Source: Candidatus Yonathbacteria bacterium (GTDB taxonomy: Bacteria; Patescibacteriota; Minisyncoccia; Phycocordibacterales; UBA1550). From it: DNA of 44,183 nt. The notes beneath the pieces are model-generated. The model made no database searches. It was not told the origin of the DNA and was given only the letters and a program-made list of their open reading frames with translations. The DNA lies in NCBI GenBank assembly GCA_016201355.1, contig JACQCY010000011.1, forward strand, positions 1 to 44,183, written 5' to 3'. Positions 7,767-15,988 of this stretch are shown piece after piece (position 1 is the first letter of the stretch; each line of letters opens with the position of its first letter). Position numbers and translations under genes: made by a program.

Positions 7767-8834
7767 ATGTCATCTCTCGGAACGATTACCCTTATAAAAA
7801 TATTCATACCTGCCACGCTTTCTTTCGTCCTTGGAATTTTGATGACGCCTCTTTTGATGCGTTATTTTATAAAATATCGGATGTGGAAGAAAAATTCCCG
7901 TAAGAGCAGTGAAAAATCCGTGGCGTTTTTGCAGATCCACAATGAGGAGGGGGAGCTCTCCACTCCGCGCGTAGGGGGGATGGTGGTATGGCTTGCGGTA
8001 GTATTGGTGATTTTTTTATTCGCTATTCTGTCATTAGTTTTGCCAACACCACTCACCTCAAAGCTCAATTTTCTCAGTCGCAACCAAACATTCATACCGC
8101 TCTTTGCATTTATTTCGGCTGCCCTCTTGGGACTCTCTGACGATCTCCTCCAAATATTCGGCAAGGGTGGATATGCAAATGACCACACAATGTATCGCAA
8201 AATAAAAGCGGGGACGATTATTTTAATAGGGTTTCTTATCGGGCTTTGGTTTGTTTTTAAACTTGGCATTACTGCTGTTTTTGTCCCTTTTTATGGCTCT
8301 CTTGAGTTAGGGCTTCTTTTCATTCCGTTTTTCATTACGGTAATGCTTGCGACTTTTTCCACAAGCGTGATTGACGGCATTGATGGACTTTCTGCGGGGG
8401 TTCTTGCTCCAGTATTCATTGGCTATGCGGTGATCGCTTTTTTAAATAATCAGGTTGACCTCGCCGCTTTCTCTTCTGCTGTTGTGGGAGGGACGCTCGC
8501 ATTCCTTTGGTTTAATATTCCGCCCGCGCGATTTTATATGGGGGAAACGGGAATGCTTGCGCTCACGGTCGTTCTCTCTGTCCTCGCTTTTATGACCGAT
8601 ACGGTATTTATTCTCCCTGTCATCGCGCTCCCGCTCGTCGCTACATCTTTTTCGGTTATTGTTCAAATGCTCTCAAAGAGATTTCGGGGAGGTAAAAAAA
8701 TATTTCTCGTCGCGCCACTCCACCACCACTTTGAGGCTATTGGATGGCCTAAATACAAAGTAACGATGCGGTATTGGGTCATCGCGATGGTGTCGGTGGT
8801 GGTTGGGGTAACCCTTGCTCTGTTGAGCAAATAA
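7767..8834 (+). CDS. mraY: Phospho-N-acetylmuramoyl-pentapeptide transferase
   Basis: 355 residues from the ATG six bases after the extended -10; an in-frame ATG at 7740 lies upstream of the promoter and is unlikely. Polytopic (about ten membrane segments). Family motifs: LGLSDDLLQIFGKGG (DDxxK-type region), STSVIDGIDGLSAG, FMGETGMLAL and the HHHFE of APLHHHFEAIGW. It transfers phospho-MurNAc-pentapeptide to undecaprenyl phosphate, making lipid I at the inner membrane face. Not in an mra/mur cluster here. A family A palindrome follows. Confidence 0.95.
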   Translation: MSSLGTITLIKIFIPATLSFVLGILMTPLLMRYFIKYRMWKKNSRKSSEKSVAFLQIHNEEGELSTPRVGGMVVWLAVVLVIFLFAILSLVLPTPLTSKLNFLSRNQTFIPLFAFISAALLGLSDDLLQIFGKGGYANDHTMYRKIKAGTIILIGFLIGLWFVFKLGITAVFVPFYGSLELGLLFIPFFITVMLATFSTSVIDGIDGLSAGVLAPVFIGYAVIAFLNNQVDLAAFSSAVVGGTLAFLWFNIPPARFYMGETGMLALTVVLSVLAFMTDTVFILPVIALPLVATSFSVIVQMLSKRFRGGKKIFLVAPLHHHFEAIGWPKYKVTMRYWVIAMVSVVVGVTLALLSK

Positions 8835-8835
8835 A

Positions 8836-8947
8836 ATTTTAAATTTCAAATTCTAAATTTTAAATCAATTTTAAATATCTCAATTTTTAAACATTTAGTA
8901 ATTTAGATTTCATTTAAAATTTAAAATTTGTAATTTAAAATTAATTG
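8836..8947. repeat. Family A palindromic AT element, copy 1
   Basis: About 110 bases; the arms are AAATTT/TTTAAAT words and the right end is ATTTAAAATTTGTAATTTAA. The conserved centre is CATTTAGTAATTTAGATTTC. Over the roughly 80 bases shared with the copy at 43087-43199 I count about five differences. Sits between mraY and asnB. Confidence 0.8.
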
Positions 8948-8950
8948 AAT

Positions 8951-10629
8951 ATGTGTGGAATAACCGGCTTTATTAATAAGGGGAACAAAGACGAAATCAT
9001 CCGCAGAATGACGGATGCTATTATTTATCGTGGTCCCGACGATGATGGGTATTTCGTGGGTGGAGAGATAGCTCTCGGAATGCGCCGTCTCTCTATCATT
9101 GATCTTGAGGGCGGGAAACAACCGATTACTTCGCAGGATGAAAATTTCGTTATTGTTTTTAATGGTGAGATTTACAATTACCGCGCGCTCCGCGAGGATT
9201 TGATTCTGCGCGGGTACAAGTTCAAGACTCATACCGATACCGAGGTCGTCCTCCATCTTTTTGAAGCGGAGGGAAGCGCGTGTTTGAGTAAACTTCGCGG
9301 TATGTTTGCATTTGCCATTTTTGACAAACAATCACAGAAACTTTTTATCGCTCGTGATTTTTTTGGCATTAAACCGCTTTATTATCTTTTGAGTAGTGAC
9401 GGCAATATGCGCGCTTTTGGGTCTGAAATAAAGAGCATTTTGGCTATTCAGGGTGTGCCTCGTATGGTCAATGACGAAGCGGTACTCAACTATCTTTCCT
9501 TTCAGTATAATCCGCTTAAAGAAACTTTCTTTAAAAATATTTTCAAACTTGCGCCGGGGAGTTTTCTTGATATTGATATTGCGAGCGGAAAATTTGTTGA
9601 GAAAAAATATGATGAATAAAACTTTCAACTTTTACTATCGGTTTTGACGAGGTTTCCGAGGCGCGCGAGGCGGAAGTGACCGCGCGACACATTGGTACCG
9701 ACCATAAAGCCATCAACATATCGCGTGATGAATATTTTAGAGAAATCCCTAACATTGTGTGGCACTTTGACGAGCCGGTCGCCGACCCTTCTGCCGCGGC
9801 GCTTTATTTTGTCGCTCGCGAAGCGCGGAAAAAAGTAAAGGTGGTAATGTCGGGTGAAGGGGCGGATGAACTCTTTGGCGGATATAATATTTACCTTGAA
9901 TCCTATGCGCGTCGCAGACTTGCTCTCGTACCAAAGATTATTCGAGAAAATATTTTGCGCCCGCTCGCAGAGTCAAAGTATTCATTTCGTGGGAAAAATT
10001 TTCTCGTTCGTTTTTTTAGTTATTTGGAAGATTGGTATATTGGCAATGCGAATATTTTTACTCCGCGCGAAGTTGAGAATATGTGGAAAGGGGATACATA
10101 TGAGCGGATGAGTCTTGCTCCTCTTTATAAAAAAGTATCCGACCGCGATGACTCCGAAAAGATGCAGTACATTGACATCAATACTTGGCTTCCGGGGGAT
10201 ATTTTGGCAAAAGCAGACAAGATGACGATGGCTCATTCTCTTGAGCTTCGCGTGCCGTTTTTGGATCGCAATGTTTCTGATTTTGCGCGCCGTCTTCCTC
10301 CGAAATTAAAATGGAAAAATTACACCACTAAATATCTTTTGCGCTCTGTTGCGGATACTTTGCTTACTCCCGCAATCGCGCGGAGAAAAAAACTCGGCTT
10401 TCCTACCCCCGTAGGAAAGTGGTTTGACGCATCGCAAAAAGAGCTCTACCGTTCTATTGTTGAGAATACCTATATTCGGGAGCATTTCAATATGTCTGTC
10501 GTTCAAAAACTCATTGATGATCATATCTCTGGTCGCAAAAACAATGCACGCAAAATCTACCTCTTTCTCCTTTTTGCTCTCTGGTATGATATTTTCATCG
10601 GAGAGACAATGAAGGTGGGAAAAGAATAG
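8951..10629 (+). pseudogene. asnB: Asparagine synthetase B, disrupted (PPi-loop region deleted)
   Basis: Two frames. The first (8951-9619) starts MCGITGF, placing the nucleophile Cys at position 2, and encodes a complete glutamine amidotransferase domain (RGPDDDG, RLSIIDL, FNGEIYNYRALR) ending KKYDE-stop. Homology resumes around 9619 in another frame with KLSTFTIGFDEVSEAREAEVTARHIG, and runs to 10629 through VMSGEGADELFGGY, DILAKADKMTMAHSLELRVPFLD and RRKKLGFPTPVGKWF. The family block between, about 80-100 residues with the ATP-pyrophosphatase SGGxDS loop, is absent. Glutaminase may survive; Asn synthesis should not. Real deletion or assembly collapse are both possible. Confidence 0.85.
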
Positions 10630-10656
10630 TTTTTTCTTTCATTCTGCTTGATTATT

Positions 10657-10665
10657 TGCTATAAT
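10657..10665 (+). promoter_or_regulatory. Extended -10 promoter of gyrB
   Basis: TGCTATAAT, a perfect consensus hexamer with TGn. Unlike most genes here the leader is about 50 bases and contains a short CCCC/GGGG hairpin (10685-10697) followed by a T-rich stretch. Confidence 0.65.
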
Positions 10666-10721
10666 GGTAGCATATAGATAGATGCCCCGTAATGGGGTGT
10701 TGTTTTACTCTATCACTAAAA

Positions 10722-12782
10722 ATGGCTAAAAAAGATGAAAAAATAGAGGGGTACGGAGCGGAAGACATTGTCGTTCTTGAGGGACTTGAGCCGGTGCGCA
10801 AACGACCGGGAATGTATATCGGGTCTACGGGGCTTGAAGGCCTACATCACCTTATCTGGGAGATTTTTGATAATTCGCGCGATGAGGCGATGGGCGGTTT
10901 TGCTAATCGCATTGAAGTGGCGCTTCTCCCTGGAAATCGCGTGCGCGTGGTGGACAATGGTCGCGGTATCCCCGTTGATGTGCATTCAAAAACAAAAGTT
11001 TCCGCGCTCGAGACCATTATGACAACCCTCCACGCGGGGGGAAAATTTGAAGGCAAAGGATACAAAGTATCCGGCGGTCTTCATGGGGTGGGGGCGTCAG
11101 TCGTCAACGCTCTCTCGGTGTATACGCAGGTTGTTGTGCATCGCGATGGAGGTATCTATATGCAGGAGTATGAACGAGGCAAGAAGAAAGCTCCTGTCAA
11201 AAAAGTCGGCGCGACCAAATGGAATGGCACGATTGTCACCTTTGAACCCGATGAACAAATCTTTAAAGAGATCGTATGGAATTGGAATCAGATCGTCAAC
11301 CATCTCCGCCAGCAAGCGTACCTCATCAAGGCGCTCCACATCAATATTATCGATGCGCGTACTTATGAGGGAAAGCTAAAGACAGATGAAGAGATTTATC
11401 TCAAAGACTTAGGACTTGAGGTTCCCTCACAATCATTTTATTTTGATGGAGGGCTGGTTTCTCTCGTGCGCTTTTATAATCAACACCAGAAACCAGTACA
11501 TAAAAATATTTGTTATGTTGAAAAAGAAGTTGACGGAGTCGCGGTAGAAGTCGCTATTCAGTATATTGACGATATATCTTCTCGTGAGCTTGCTTTTGCG
11601 AACAATACCTACAATGTTGACGGTGGTACTCACATAACCGGTTTTCGTACGGCTCTCACCCGCAAGCTCAATGATTATGCGCGCAAAAATAATTTTATTA
11701 AAGAAAAAGAAGAGAACTTCACTGCTGATGATGTGCGCGAAGGCTTGACTTCGGTGGTGTCGGTAAAGCTCCACGAGATTCAGTTTGAAGGACAGACCAA
11801 GGGCAAACTGGGGAGTGTGGAGGCTCGCGGCGCGGTGGAAAAAGTGTTTGGGGAAGCATTCGGGCAGTTTCTTGAGGAAAATCCGGATGATGCAAGGTCT
11901 ATCATCAACAAAGTCCTCCTCGCGCTCCGCGCGCGCAAGGCGGCAAAAGCGGCAAAAGAAAGCGTCCTTCGCAAAGGGGCGCTCGAGGGGCTCACGCTTC
12001 CCGGCAAACTTGCGGATTGTCAGACCTCAAAGGCCGAAGAGTCGGAAATCTTTATTGTGGAGGGAGATTCAGCAGGCGGTTCGTCAAAACAAGGTCGCGA
12101 CAGGCGCACACAAGCAATTCTCCCTCTCAAAGGAAAGATATTGAATGTGGAACGCGCGCGCTTGGACCGGATGCTCGCTTCGGTGGAGATTCGTTCTCTG
12201 GTGGTGGCAATGGGTACGGGAATCGGTGACATTTTTGATATTTCCAAGCTTCGTTATCACAAGATCATTATCGCCACCGATGCCGATGTGGATGGCGCGC
12301 ATATTCGCACACTCCTTCTCACGCTCTTTTACCGTTATTTCAAACAAGTGATTGAAGGTGGGTTTATTTATATTGCGCAACCACCTCTTTATAAAATTAA
12401 AAAAGGTAAAGAAATTACCTATGTATACAGCGAAGAAGAAAAAATCGCATTTCTCGGCAAAGATGTGAGTTTGCTTGAAATTGTTGAAGAACAAGAAGAG
12501 GGCGCGGTAGGAACCGAAGCTGAAATCACGGAGGCGGATGAAGAAAAATCTAAAAAACGCGAGCCGAAAATATCTCTCCAACGATATAAAGGCCTCGGAG
12601 AGATGAATCCTGACGAGCTTTGGGAGACCACCATGAACCCCGTAAGTCGCGTATTGAAGCAAGTAACCATAGAGGATGCCGTTGAAGCTGACCGAGTATT
12701 TGATATACTTATGGGGGAGGATGTCCTCGCACGAAAATCATTTATTCAATCCAATGCCGCGACGGCAAATGTGGATATATAA
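10722..12782 (+). CDS. gyrB: DNA gyrase subunit B
   Basis: 686 residues from MAKKDEK; an in-frame ATG at 10692 would add ten unconserved residues and overlap the leader hairpin. GHKL ATPase: EIFDNSRDEAMGG, DNGRGIPVD, GGLHGVGASVVNALS. Transducer, then TOPRIM with VEGDSAGGSSKQGRDR, PLKGKILNVE and DADVDGAHIRTLLLTLFYR, and a C-terminal YKGLGEMNPDELWETTM block. It uses ATP to drive negative supercoiling with GyrA. An acidic, low-complexity insert (EEQEEGAVGTEAEITEADEE) precedes the tail. ParE is the alternative; the overall motif set fits GyrB better. gyrA is not in the window. Confidence 0.92.
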   Translation: MAKKDEKIEGYGAEDIVVLEGLEPVRKRPGMYIGSTGLEGLHHLIWEIFDNSRDEAMGGFANRIEVALLPGNRVRVVDNGRGIPVDVHSKTKVSALETIMTTLHAGGKFEGKGYKVSGGLHGVGASVVNALSVYTQVVVHRDGGIYMQEYERGKKKAPVKKVGATKWNGTIVTFEPDEQIFKEIVWNWNQIVNHLRQQAYLIKALHINIIDARTYEGKLKTDEEIYLKDLGLEVPSQSFYFDGGLVSLVRFYNQHQKPVHKNICYVEKEVDGVAVEVAIQYIDDISSRELAFANNTYNVDGGTHITGFRTALTRKLNDYARKNNFIKEKEENFTADDVREGLTSVVSVKLHEIQFEGQTKGKLGSVEARGAVEKVFGEAFGQFLEENPDDARSIINKVLLALRARKAAKAAKESVLRKGALEGLTLPGKLADCQTSKAEESEIFIVEGDSAGGSSKQGRDRRTQAILPLKGKILNVERARLDRMLASVEIRSLVVAMGTGIGDIFDISKLRYHKIIIATDADVDGAHIRTLLLTLFYRYFKQVIEGGFIYIAQPPLYKIKKGKEITYVYSEEEKIAFLGKDVSLLEIVEEQEEGAVGTEAEITEADEEKSKKREPKISLQRYKGLGEMNPDELWETTMNPVSRVLKQVTIEDAVEADRVFDILMGEDVLARKSFIQSNAATANVDI

Positions 12783-12814
12783 ATAGTTACTAGCCAATAG
12801 TTAATAGTAAAAAA

Positions 12815-13312
12815 ATGAATAAAAAATATATAATTACCGCTGTCGTTATCGCTCTTGTGTTTGTATATGGGGTATTCTTGCGAGGAGATAAATCTCTTAA
12901 TGGTATTCCGATGAATGAGACACCTCAAGAACAGGAACAGGCAACAACGAGCGCCACTACTCTCCCTGTGGCTCATTCGGTTACAAAAACCACAACCACG
13001 ACATCTGCGCCAAAAGCGTCCAGTGTTACTATTTTGAAAGATGGTTCATACCTTGTTTCATACACCGATCGCGGATTTGTTCCCGCGACACTTGAAATAA
13101 AAACGGGTAAGTCAGTGCATTTCGTCAATAATTCAAACAAGGCGATGAGCTTGACCACAACCGAACCAAATAGTCAAATCTATGGAGAATTCAATCAAGG
13201 GAAAACGGTTGGCAAGGGAGGATCGTATGATTTCACCTTCTTGCAATCGGGAGTGTGGAGTTATGTAAATCGTAATAATCAAGTGGACAAGGGGGTGGTT
13301 ATCGTGAAATAG
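12815..13312 (+). CDS. Membrane-anchored cupredoxin-fold protein lacking copper ligands
   Basis: 165 residues: an N-terminal signal anchor (KYIITAVVIALVFVYGVFL), a Thr/Ser/Pro-rich linker to about residue 70, then a beta-rich domain (YTDRGFVPATLEIKTGKSVHFVNNSNKAMSL...GVWSYVNRNNQVDKGVVIVK) with the spacing of a cupredoxin. The domain has no Cys and no His, so a type 1 copper site is not possible. Probably extracellular. The linker and fold resemble the second cupredoxin-like protein 2 kb downstream, which does carry His and Cys. Function unknown. Confidence 0.7.
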   Translation: MNKKYIITAVVIALVFVYGVFLRGDKSLNGIPMNETPQEQEQATTSATTLPVAHSVTKTTTTTSAPKASSVTILKDGSYLVSYTDRGFVPATLEIKTGKSVHFVNNSNKAMSLTTTEPNSQIYGEFNQGKTVGKGGSYDFTFLQSGVWSYVNRNNQVDKGVVIVK

Positions 13313-13320
13313 AATAAATG

Positions 13321-13329
13321 TGATATACT
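13321..13329 (+). promoter_or_regulatory. Extended -10 for Cys-rich mini-protein
   Basis: TGATATACT, about 40 bases upstream of the ATG at 13370. Confidence 0.5.
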
Positions 13330-13369
13330 TGGGGGGTACCATTAGCAGATAAGATAATTGACTATTTTT

Positions 13370-13543
13370 ATGACGGAAGATAAAAAGAAAAAAGTTTGTA
13401 AGAAAGGCATGTGTGAAGACTGCAAAGGTGATGAGTGTAAAAATAAATGCGAGAACGGACATATATGTTCAGATGGAAAGTGTGGAAGTAGTCACGAATG
13501 CCAAGGTGATGAATGTAGTGAATGTGATACCACCTCTAATTAA
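13370..13543 (+). CDS. 57-residue Cys-rich mini-protein
   Basis: 57 codons from ATG (an in-frame TTG at 13358 is less likely). Very rich in Cys, Lys, Asp and Glu, with regularly spaced motifs VCKKGMCEDCKGDECKNKC, HICSDGKC and HECQGDECSEC; CxGDEC occurs twice. No membrane segment or signal peptide, so a cytoplasmic metal-binding protein (metallothionein-like or zinc ribbon-like) is more likely than a disulfide toxin, but this is inference. It has its own promoter and its own terminator, so it is a stand-alone unit. Too short and biased for a family call. Confidence 0.7.
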   Translation: MTEDKKKKVCKKGMCEDCKGDECKNKCENGHICSDGKCGSSHECQGDECSECDTTSN

Positions 13544-13577
13544 TTTTCCCCGCTAATCTTAAAAGCAGTGGCAAATT

Positions 13578-13614
13578 AAAGCCCCGACACTCTCGTAGAT
13601 GGTCGGGGCTTTTT
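13578..13614. terminator. Terminator between convergent genes
   Basis: AAAGCCCCGAC pairs with GTCGGGGCTTT, loop ACTCTCGTAGATG, with T run on the + side and A run on the other, so it could serve both directions. Confidence 0.88.
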
Positions 13615-13624
13615 AGTCGTTGAA

Positions 13625-14297
13625 TTATATGGCTCGTTTCTGCCAAGGGATGCCCTTGGCGGCGAGGAGAATGGAGGCGAGGCAGTCGCCGTACCCTACC
13701 ATTTCTTGGTAGGCGCTTCGCTGGCTTGGCGTTAAGAAAAGTTCACCAAGGAGCGCCATCCCCGCTACTCTCGAGATTATTCCGCTGTGCCATGCGTCTG
13801 ACCTTGCGTGCTCAATAAGAGCTTGCAAAATTGAAACCGATGAGTGCTTATATGCGGATAAAAGCATACGAAGCCGGAGCAGATCGACCCCAAGGCCAAA
13901 CAACCCAATCCCCATAGTTACAGGAAGCCAGACGGTATTTCCTGATCCCAATCGCTCATATGCTTCCTCTGAGATGAAAAGTGATCCGACAAAGAGGAAG
14001 ATAGCGATAATTTTGTTCCTTGTCGCGCGGATTTTCTCCTCTTGGTGAGGGTTCGCTCCGGCTTTATGAGACAAATACCCCTACAAAGTCTGCTCCCGCA
14101 TCCGCAAGAGCGTGAAGCGAATCTGACAGGACTGCCATACTGAAACGGAGTCCTATCAATGTTTGCGCAATACCCGCGATGAGAGCGAGCGCGCCCGTTA
14201 TCGTTTAGAGGTGCTTTTCACAAATACACCGCATCTTTGGGGCAGGGTAATCCGAGGAGTATCCCTTGAGAATTAAATGAGAAATCTTTTTCCTCAC
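13625..14297 (-). pseudogene. Cation diffusion facilitator (CDF) transporter, decaying
   Basis: Reading the minus strand, GTG at 14297 has a strong SD (GGAGG five bases upstream). The frame encodes 30 residues, hits TAA at 14207-14205, then continues ITGALALIAGIAQTLIGLRF and MAVLSDSLHALADAGADFVG, the first CDF membrane helices with the HxxxD metal site. Near 14070 the frame shifts (GVFVS/SHKAGANPHQEEK), and the rest runs to 13625 through HSGIISRVAGM and GYGDCLASILLAA. CDF proteins export Zn/Mn/Fe/Co. One in-frame stop plus one frameshift make it a pseudogene as written. The C-terminal cytoplasmic domain is also lacking. Confidence 0.72.
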
Positions 14298-14381
14298 AAT
14301 GGCCTCCTTTATTTTTTAATTTATTTTGCAACTTTTTAAATTATGGCAAAAAAATACTCGATTGTCAATTTGTAAAAAATT

Positions 14382-14390
14382 TGTTACTAT
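14382..14390 (+). promoter_or_regulatory. Extended -10 for leaderless adenosyltransferase gene
   Basis: TGTTACTAT, then six bases (GCACAA) to ATG at 14397. Confidence 0.55.
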
Positions 14391-14396
14391 GCACAA

Positions 14397-14960
14397 ATGT
14401 TGTACACGGGAAAAGGGGACAAGGGGACAACGCAAACTTTTGGATGTTGTGACCAGAGAATTTCAAAGAGTTCGGCAGTCACTGAAGCGCTTGGTTCCCT
14501 TGATGAAGTCAATTCATTTCTTGGTGTCGTAAAAATGCATCCTCGTTCGCGAGAGATTACGGTGTCTTCTGCTCGTGGGGTGCAGATGGTTGCAAAAACA
14601 ATAGAGAAGATACAACAACATCTTTTTATTGCGCAGGCGGAGGTGGCGGGAGCGGATAAACATATTGAGGAAAAGAATGTGCGCGAAATAGAGGACATCA
14701 TCAATACGATTGAAGCAGGGCTTCCTCCCATTACCACATTTTTTGTTTCGGGAGGTACGGAACTTTCGGCGCTTATTGATTTTGCGCGCACGCTCGCGCG
14801 GCGCGCCGAGAGACGAGTTGTGGGGGTAGCGGATGAGGGAAGTATCATTATCCACAAGGATACCCTTGTATATTTAAACCGTCTCTCGTCGCTCCTCTAC
14901 GCGCTCGCTCGACAAGTAAACCTCAGTTCTGGTATAACAGAGGAGTCGCCGAATTATTAG
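14397..14960 (+). CDS. ATP:cob(I)alamin adenosyltransferase, PduO type
   Basis: 187 residues. N-terminal LYTGKGDKGTTQTFG matches the ATP-binding TGDKG motif, followed by K24 and LGSLDEVNSFLGVVK; C-terminal SGGTELSALIDFARTLARRAERRVV and YLNRLSSLLYALARQ are the other PduO/MMAB blocks. A trimeric cytoplasmic enzyme that adenosylates cob(I)alamin to coenzyme B12. No B12-dependent enzyme or uptake gene is nearby. The start is supported by the -10 six bases upstream; upstream in-frame codons give nothing conserved. Confidence 0.88.
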   Translation: MLYTGKGDKGTTQTFGCCDQRISKSSAVTEALGSLDEVNSFLGVVKMHPRSREITVSSARGVQMVAKTIEKIQQHLFIAQAEVAGADKHIEEKNVREIEDIINTIEAGLPPITTFFVSGGTELSALIDFARTLARRAERRVVGVADEGSIIIHKDTLVYLNRLSSLLYALARQVNLSSGITEESPNY

Positions 14961-15012
14961 CCACTAGCCACTAGAAAATTAGTGGATAGAAACTAATAAC
15001 TAGTGGCTAGTA
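14957..15012. repeat. Inverted repeat CTAGCCACTAG/CTAGTGGCTAG
   Basis: A perfect 11-bp inverted repeat (14965-14975 and 15001-15011) around a 25-base loop, directly behind the adenosyltransferase stop. The word TAGCCACTAG is repeated in tandem. Could form an mRNA 3'-end hairpin; no T-tract. Confidence 0.7.
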
Positions 15013-15017
15013 GACAT

Positions 15018-15060
15018 GGTGGCCATGGTGTAATGGTCCACCCCAACATTGTGTAGAAAC
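15018..15060 (+). other. tRNA-like 5' fragment or hairpin
   Basis: GGTGGCC-AT-GGTG-TAATGGTC-CACC has the layout of a tRNA acceptor strand, bases 8-9 and a perfect four-pair D-arm, but no anticodon or T-arm follows. The same bases can fold as a simple hairpin (GGTGGCCAT with ATGGTCCACC), so a tRNA origin is uncertain. Confidence 0.3.
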
Positions 15061-15084
15061 CCTTGAGCGTATTTTGCGTACATA

Positions 15085-15093
15085 TGGTAAACT
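15085..15093 (+). promoter_or_regulatory. Extended -10 for cupredoxin-DoxX operon
   Basis: TGGTAAACT, 32 bases before the ATG at 15126. Confidence 0.45.
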
Positions 15094-15125
15094 TTAGAGA
15101 AATTAGTAGTAATTATTTTAATCAT

Positions 15126-15590
15126 ATGAAAAAAATAATCATTTTGTTTGGGGTTCTCCTCGTCATCGTTGCCCTAGGGTGGTATATATTTACGCGAACA
15201 GCATCAGCCCCAACGGTTTCTCCGCTCACCAGTACTCCTCTGTCACAAGCGGTGGACACATCTGGTCCATCGACAGCACTTTTGTTGGCTACCGTAAACT
15301 ATACCGTGAAAGGATTTTCTCCTGCCATCATAACTATCAGACAGGGAGGCACCGTAACATTTACGAGTGTTGACGGCAGTCCGATGTGGGTTGCTTCCGC
15401 AGTACATCCAACACACTTGATATATGATGGGACGAGTCGCACAGAACACTGTCCAAATCCTACCGACACAGCATTTGACCAATGTGGTAGTGGTGTTTCG
15501 TATACATTCAAATTTTTGAAACTCGGCGAGTGGAAATATCACAATCATATGAATGCGGGGGATTGGGGTTCTGTTACGGTCGTTCAATAA
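15126..15590 (+). CDS. Secreted or membrane-anchored cupredoxin-like protein with potential copper ligands
   Basis: 154 residues from MKKIIILFGVLLVIVALGWYIF, a signal anchor; an in-frame ATG at 15063 lies before the probable promoter. After a Thr/Ser/Pro linker comes a cupredoxin-like domain: VNYTVKGFSPAIITIRQGGTVTFTS, then AVHPTH, EHCP, FDQC, and GEWKYHNHMN. His and Met residues near the C-terminus and His in AVHPTH are placed as in type 1 copper sites, and two Cys are available, either as ligand or disulfide. Its stop lies one base before the DoxX ATG, so the two are translationally coupled. Likely periplasmic or cell-surface redox or metal handling. Confidence 0.78.
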   Translation: MKKIIILFGVLLVIVALGWYIFTRTASAPTVSPLTSTPLSQAVDTSGPSTALLLATVNYTVKGFSPAIITIRQGGTVTFTSVDGSPMWVASAVHPTHLIYDGTSRTEHCPNPTDTAFDQCGSGVSYTFKFLKLGEWKYHNHMNAGDWGSVTVVQ

Positions 15591-15591
15591 T

Positions 15592-15948
15592 ATGAATACT
15601 AAAAACACCTCAGATATTCTCTTGCGCATTGGTGTTGCATTTGCTTTTTTGTACCCACCGATTAACGCTATCTTTAACCCGGATTCGTGGATTGGGTATT
15701 TCCCAAAATTTGTGCACGGTATTGTTCCCGACTTGGTACTTTTGCATGGACTCGGAGTCGTCGAGGTCATTATTGCGCTCTGGATACTCTCTGGCAAAAA
15801 GATATTCTTTCCGTCTCTTATTGCGGGAATTACGATCATTTCTATTGTTTTATTTAATCTTAATAATTTCGAAGTTCTCTTCCGCGATCTGTCCATTGCG
15901 ATGGTGGCGTTTGCCTTGGCGCTTAATGCAAGTGACACTGGCATATAA
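15592..15948 (+). CDS. DoxX-like small membrane protein
   Basis: 118 residues with four hydrophobic segments: ILLRIGVAFAFLYPPINAIF, LVLLHGLGVVEVIIALWILSG, FFPSLIAGITIISIVLF and LSIAMVAFALAL. RIGVAFAFLY and the GxxExxxALWIL block are like DoxX/DoxD family proteins, which often accompany redox proteins. ATG chosen one base after the cupredoxin stop; the open frame extends upstream only inside that gene. Probable partner of the upstream cupredoxin; exact reaction unknown. Confidence 0.72.
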   Translation: MNTKNTSDILLRIGVAFAFLYPPINAIFNPDSWIGYFPKFVHGIVPDLVLLHGLGVVEVIIALWILSGKKIFFPSLIAGITIISIVLFNLNNFEVLFRDLSIAMVAFALALNASDTGI

Positions 15949-15974
15949 TCCTTTTCTTGGTCGCTTTATTTGTG

Positions 15975-15980
15975 TATACT
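15975..15980 (+). promoter_or_regulatory. -10 for DUF1189 gene
   Basis: TATACT, eight bases before the ATG at 15989; near-leaderless. Confidence 0.45.
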
Positions 15981-15988
15981 TATAGGTA

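Noticed and set aside
10600..12790. ParE instead of GyrB
   Set aside because: Motifs cannot fully separate them, but the TOPRIM and tail blocks fit GyrB better and CPR genomes generally encode gyrase.
14326..14532. 68-codon frame overlapping the adenosyltransferase start
   Set aside because: Covers the promoter and first codons of a recognised gene in another frame; no initiation signal.
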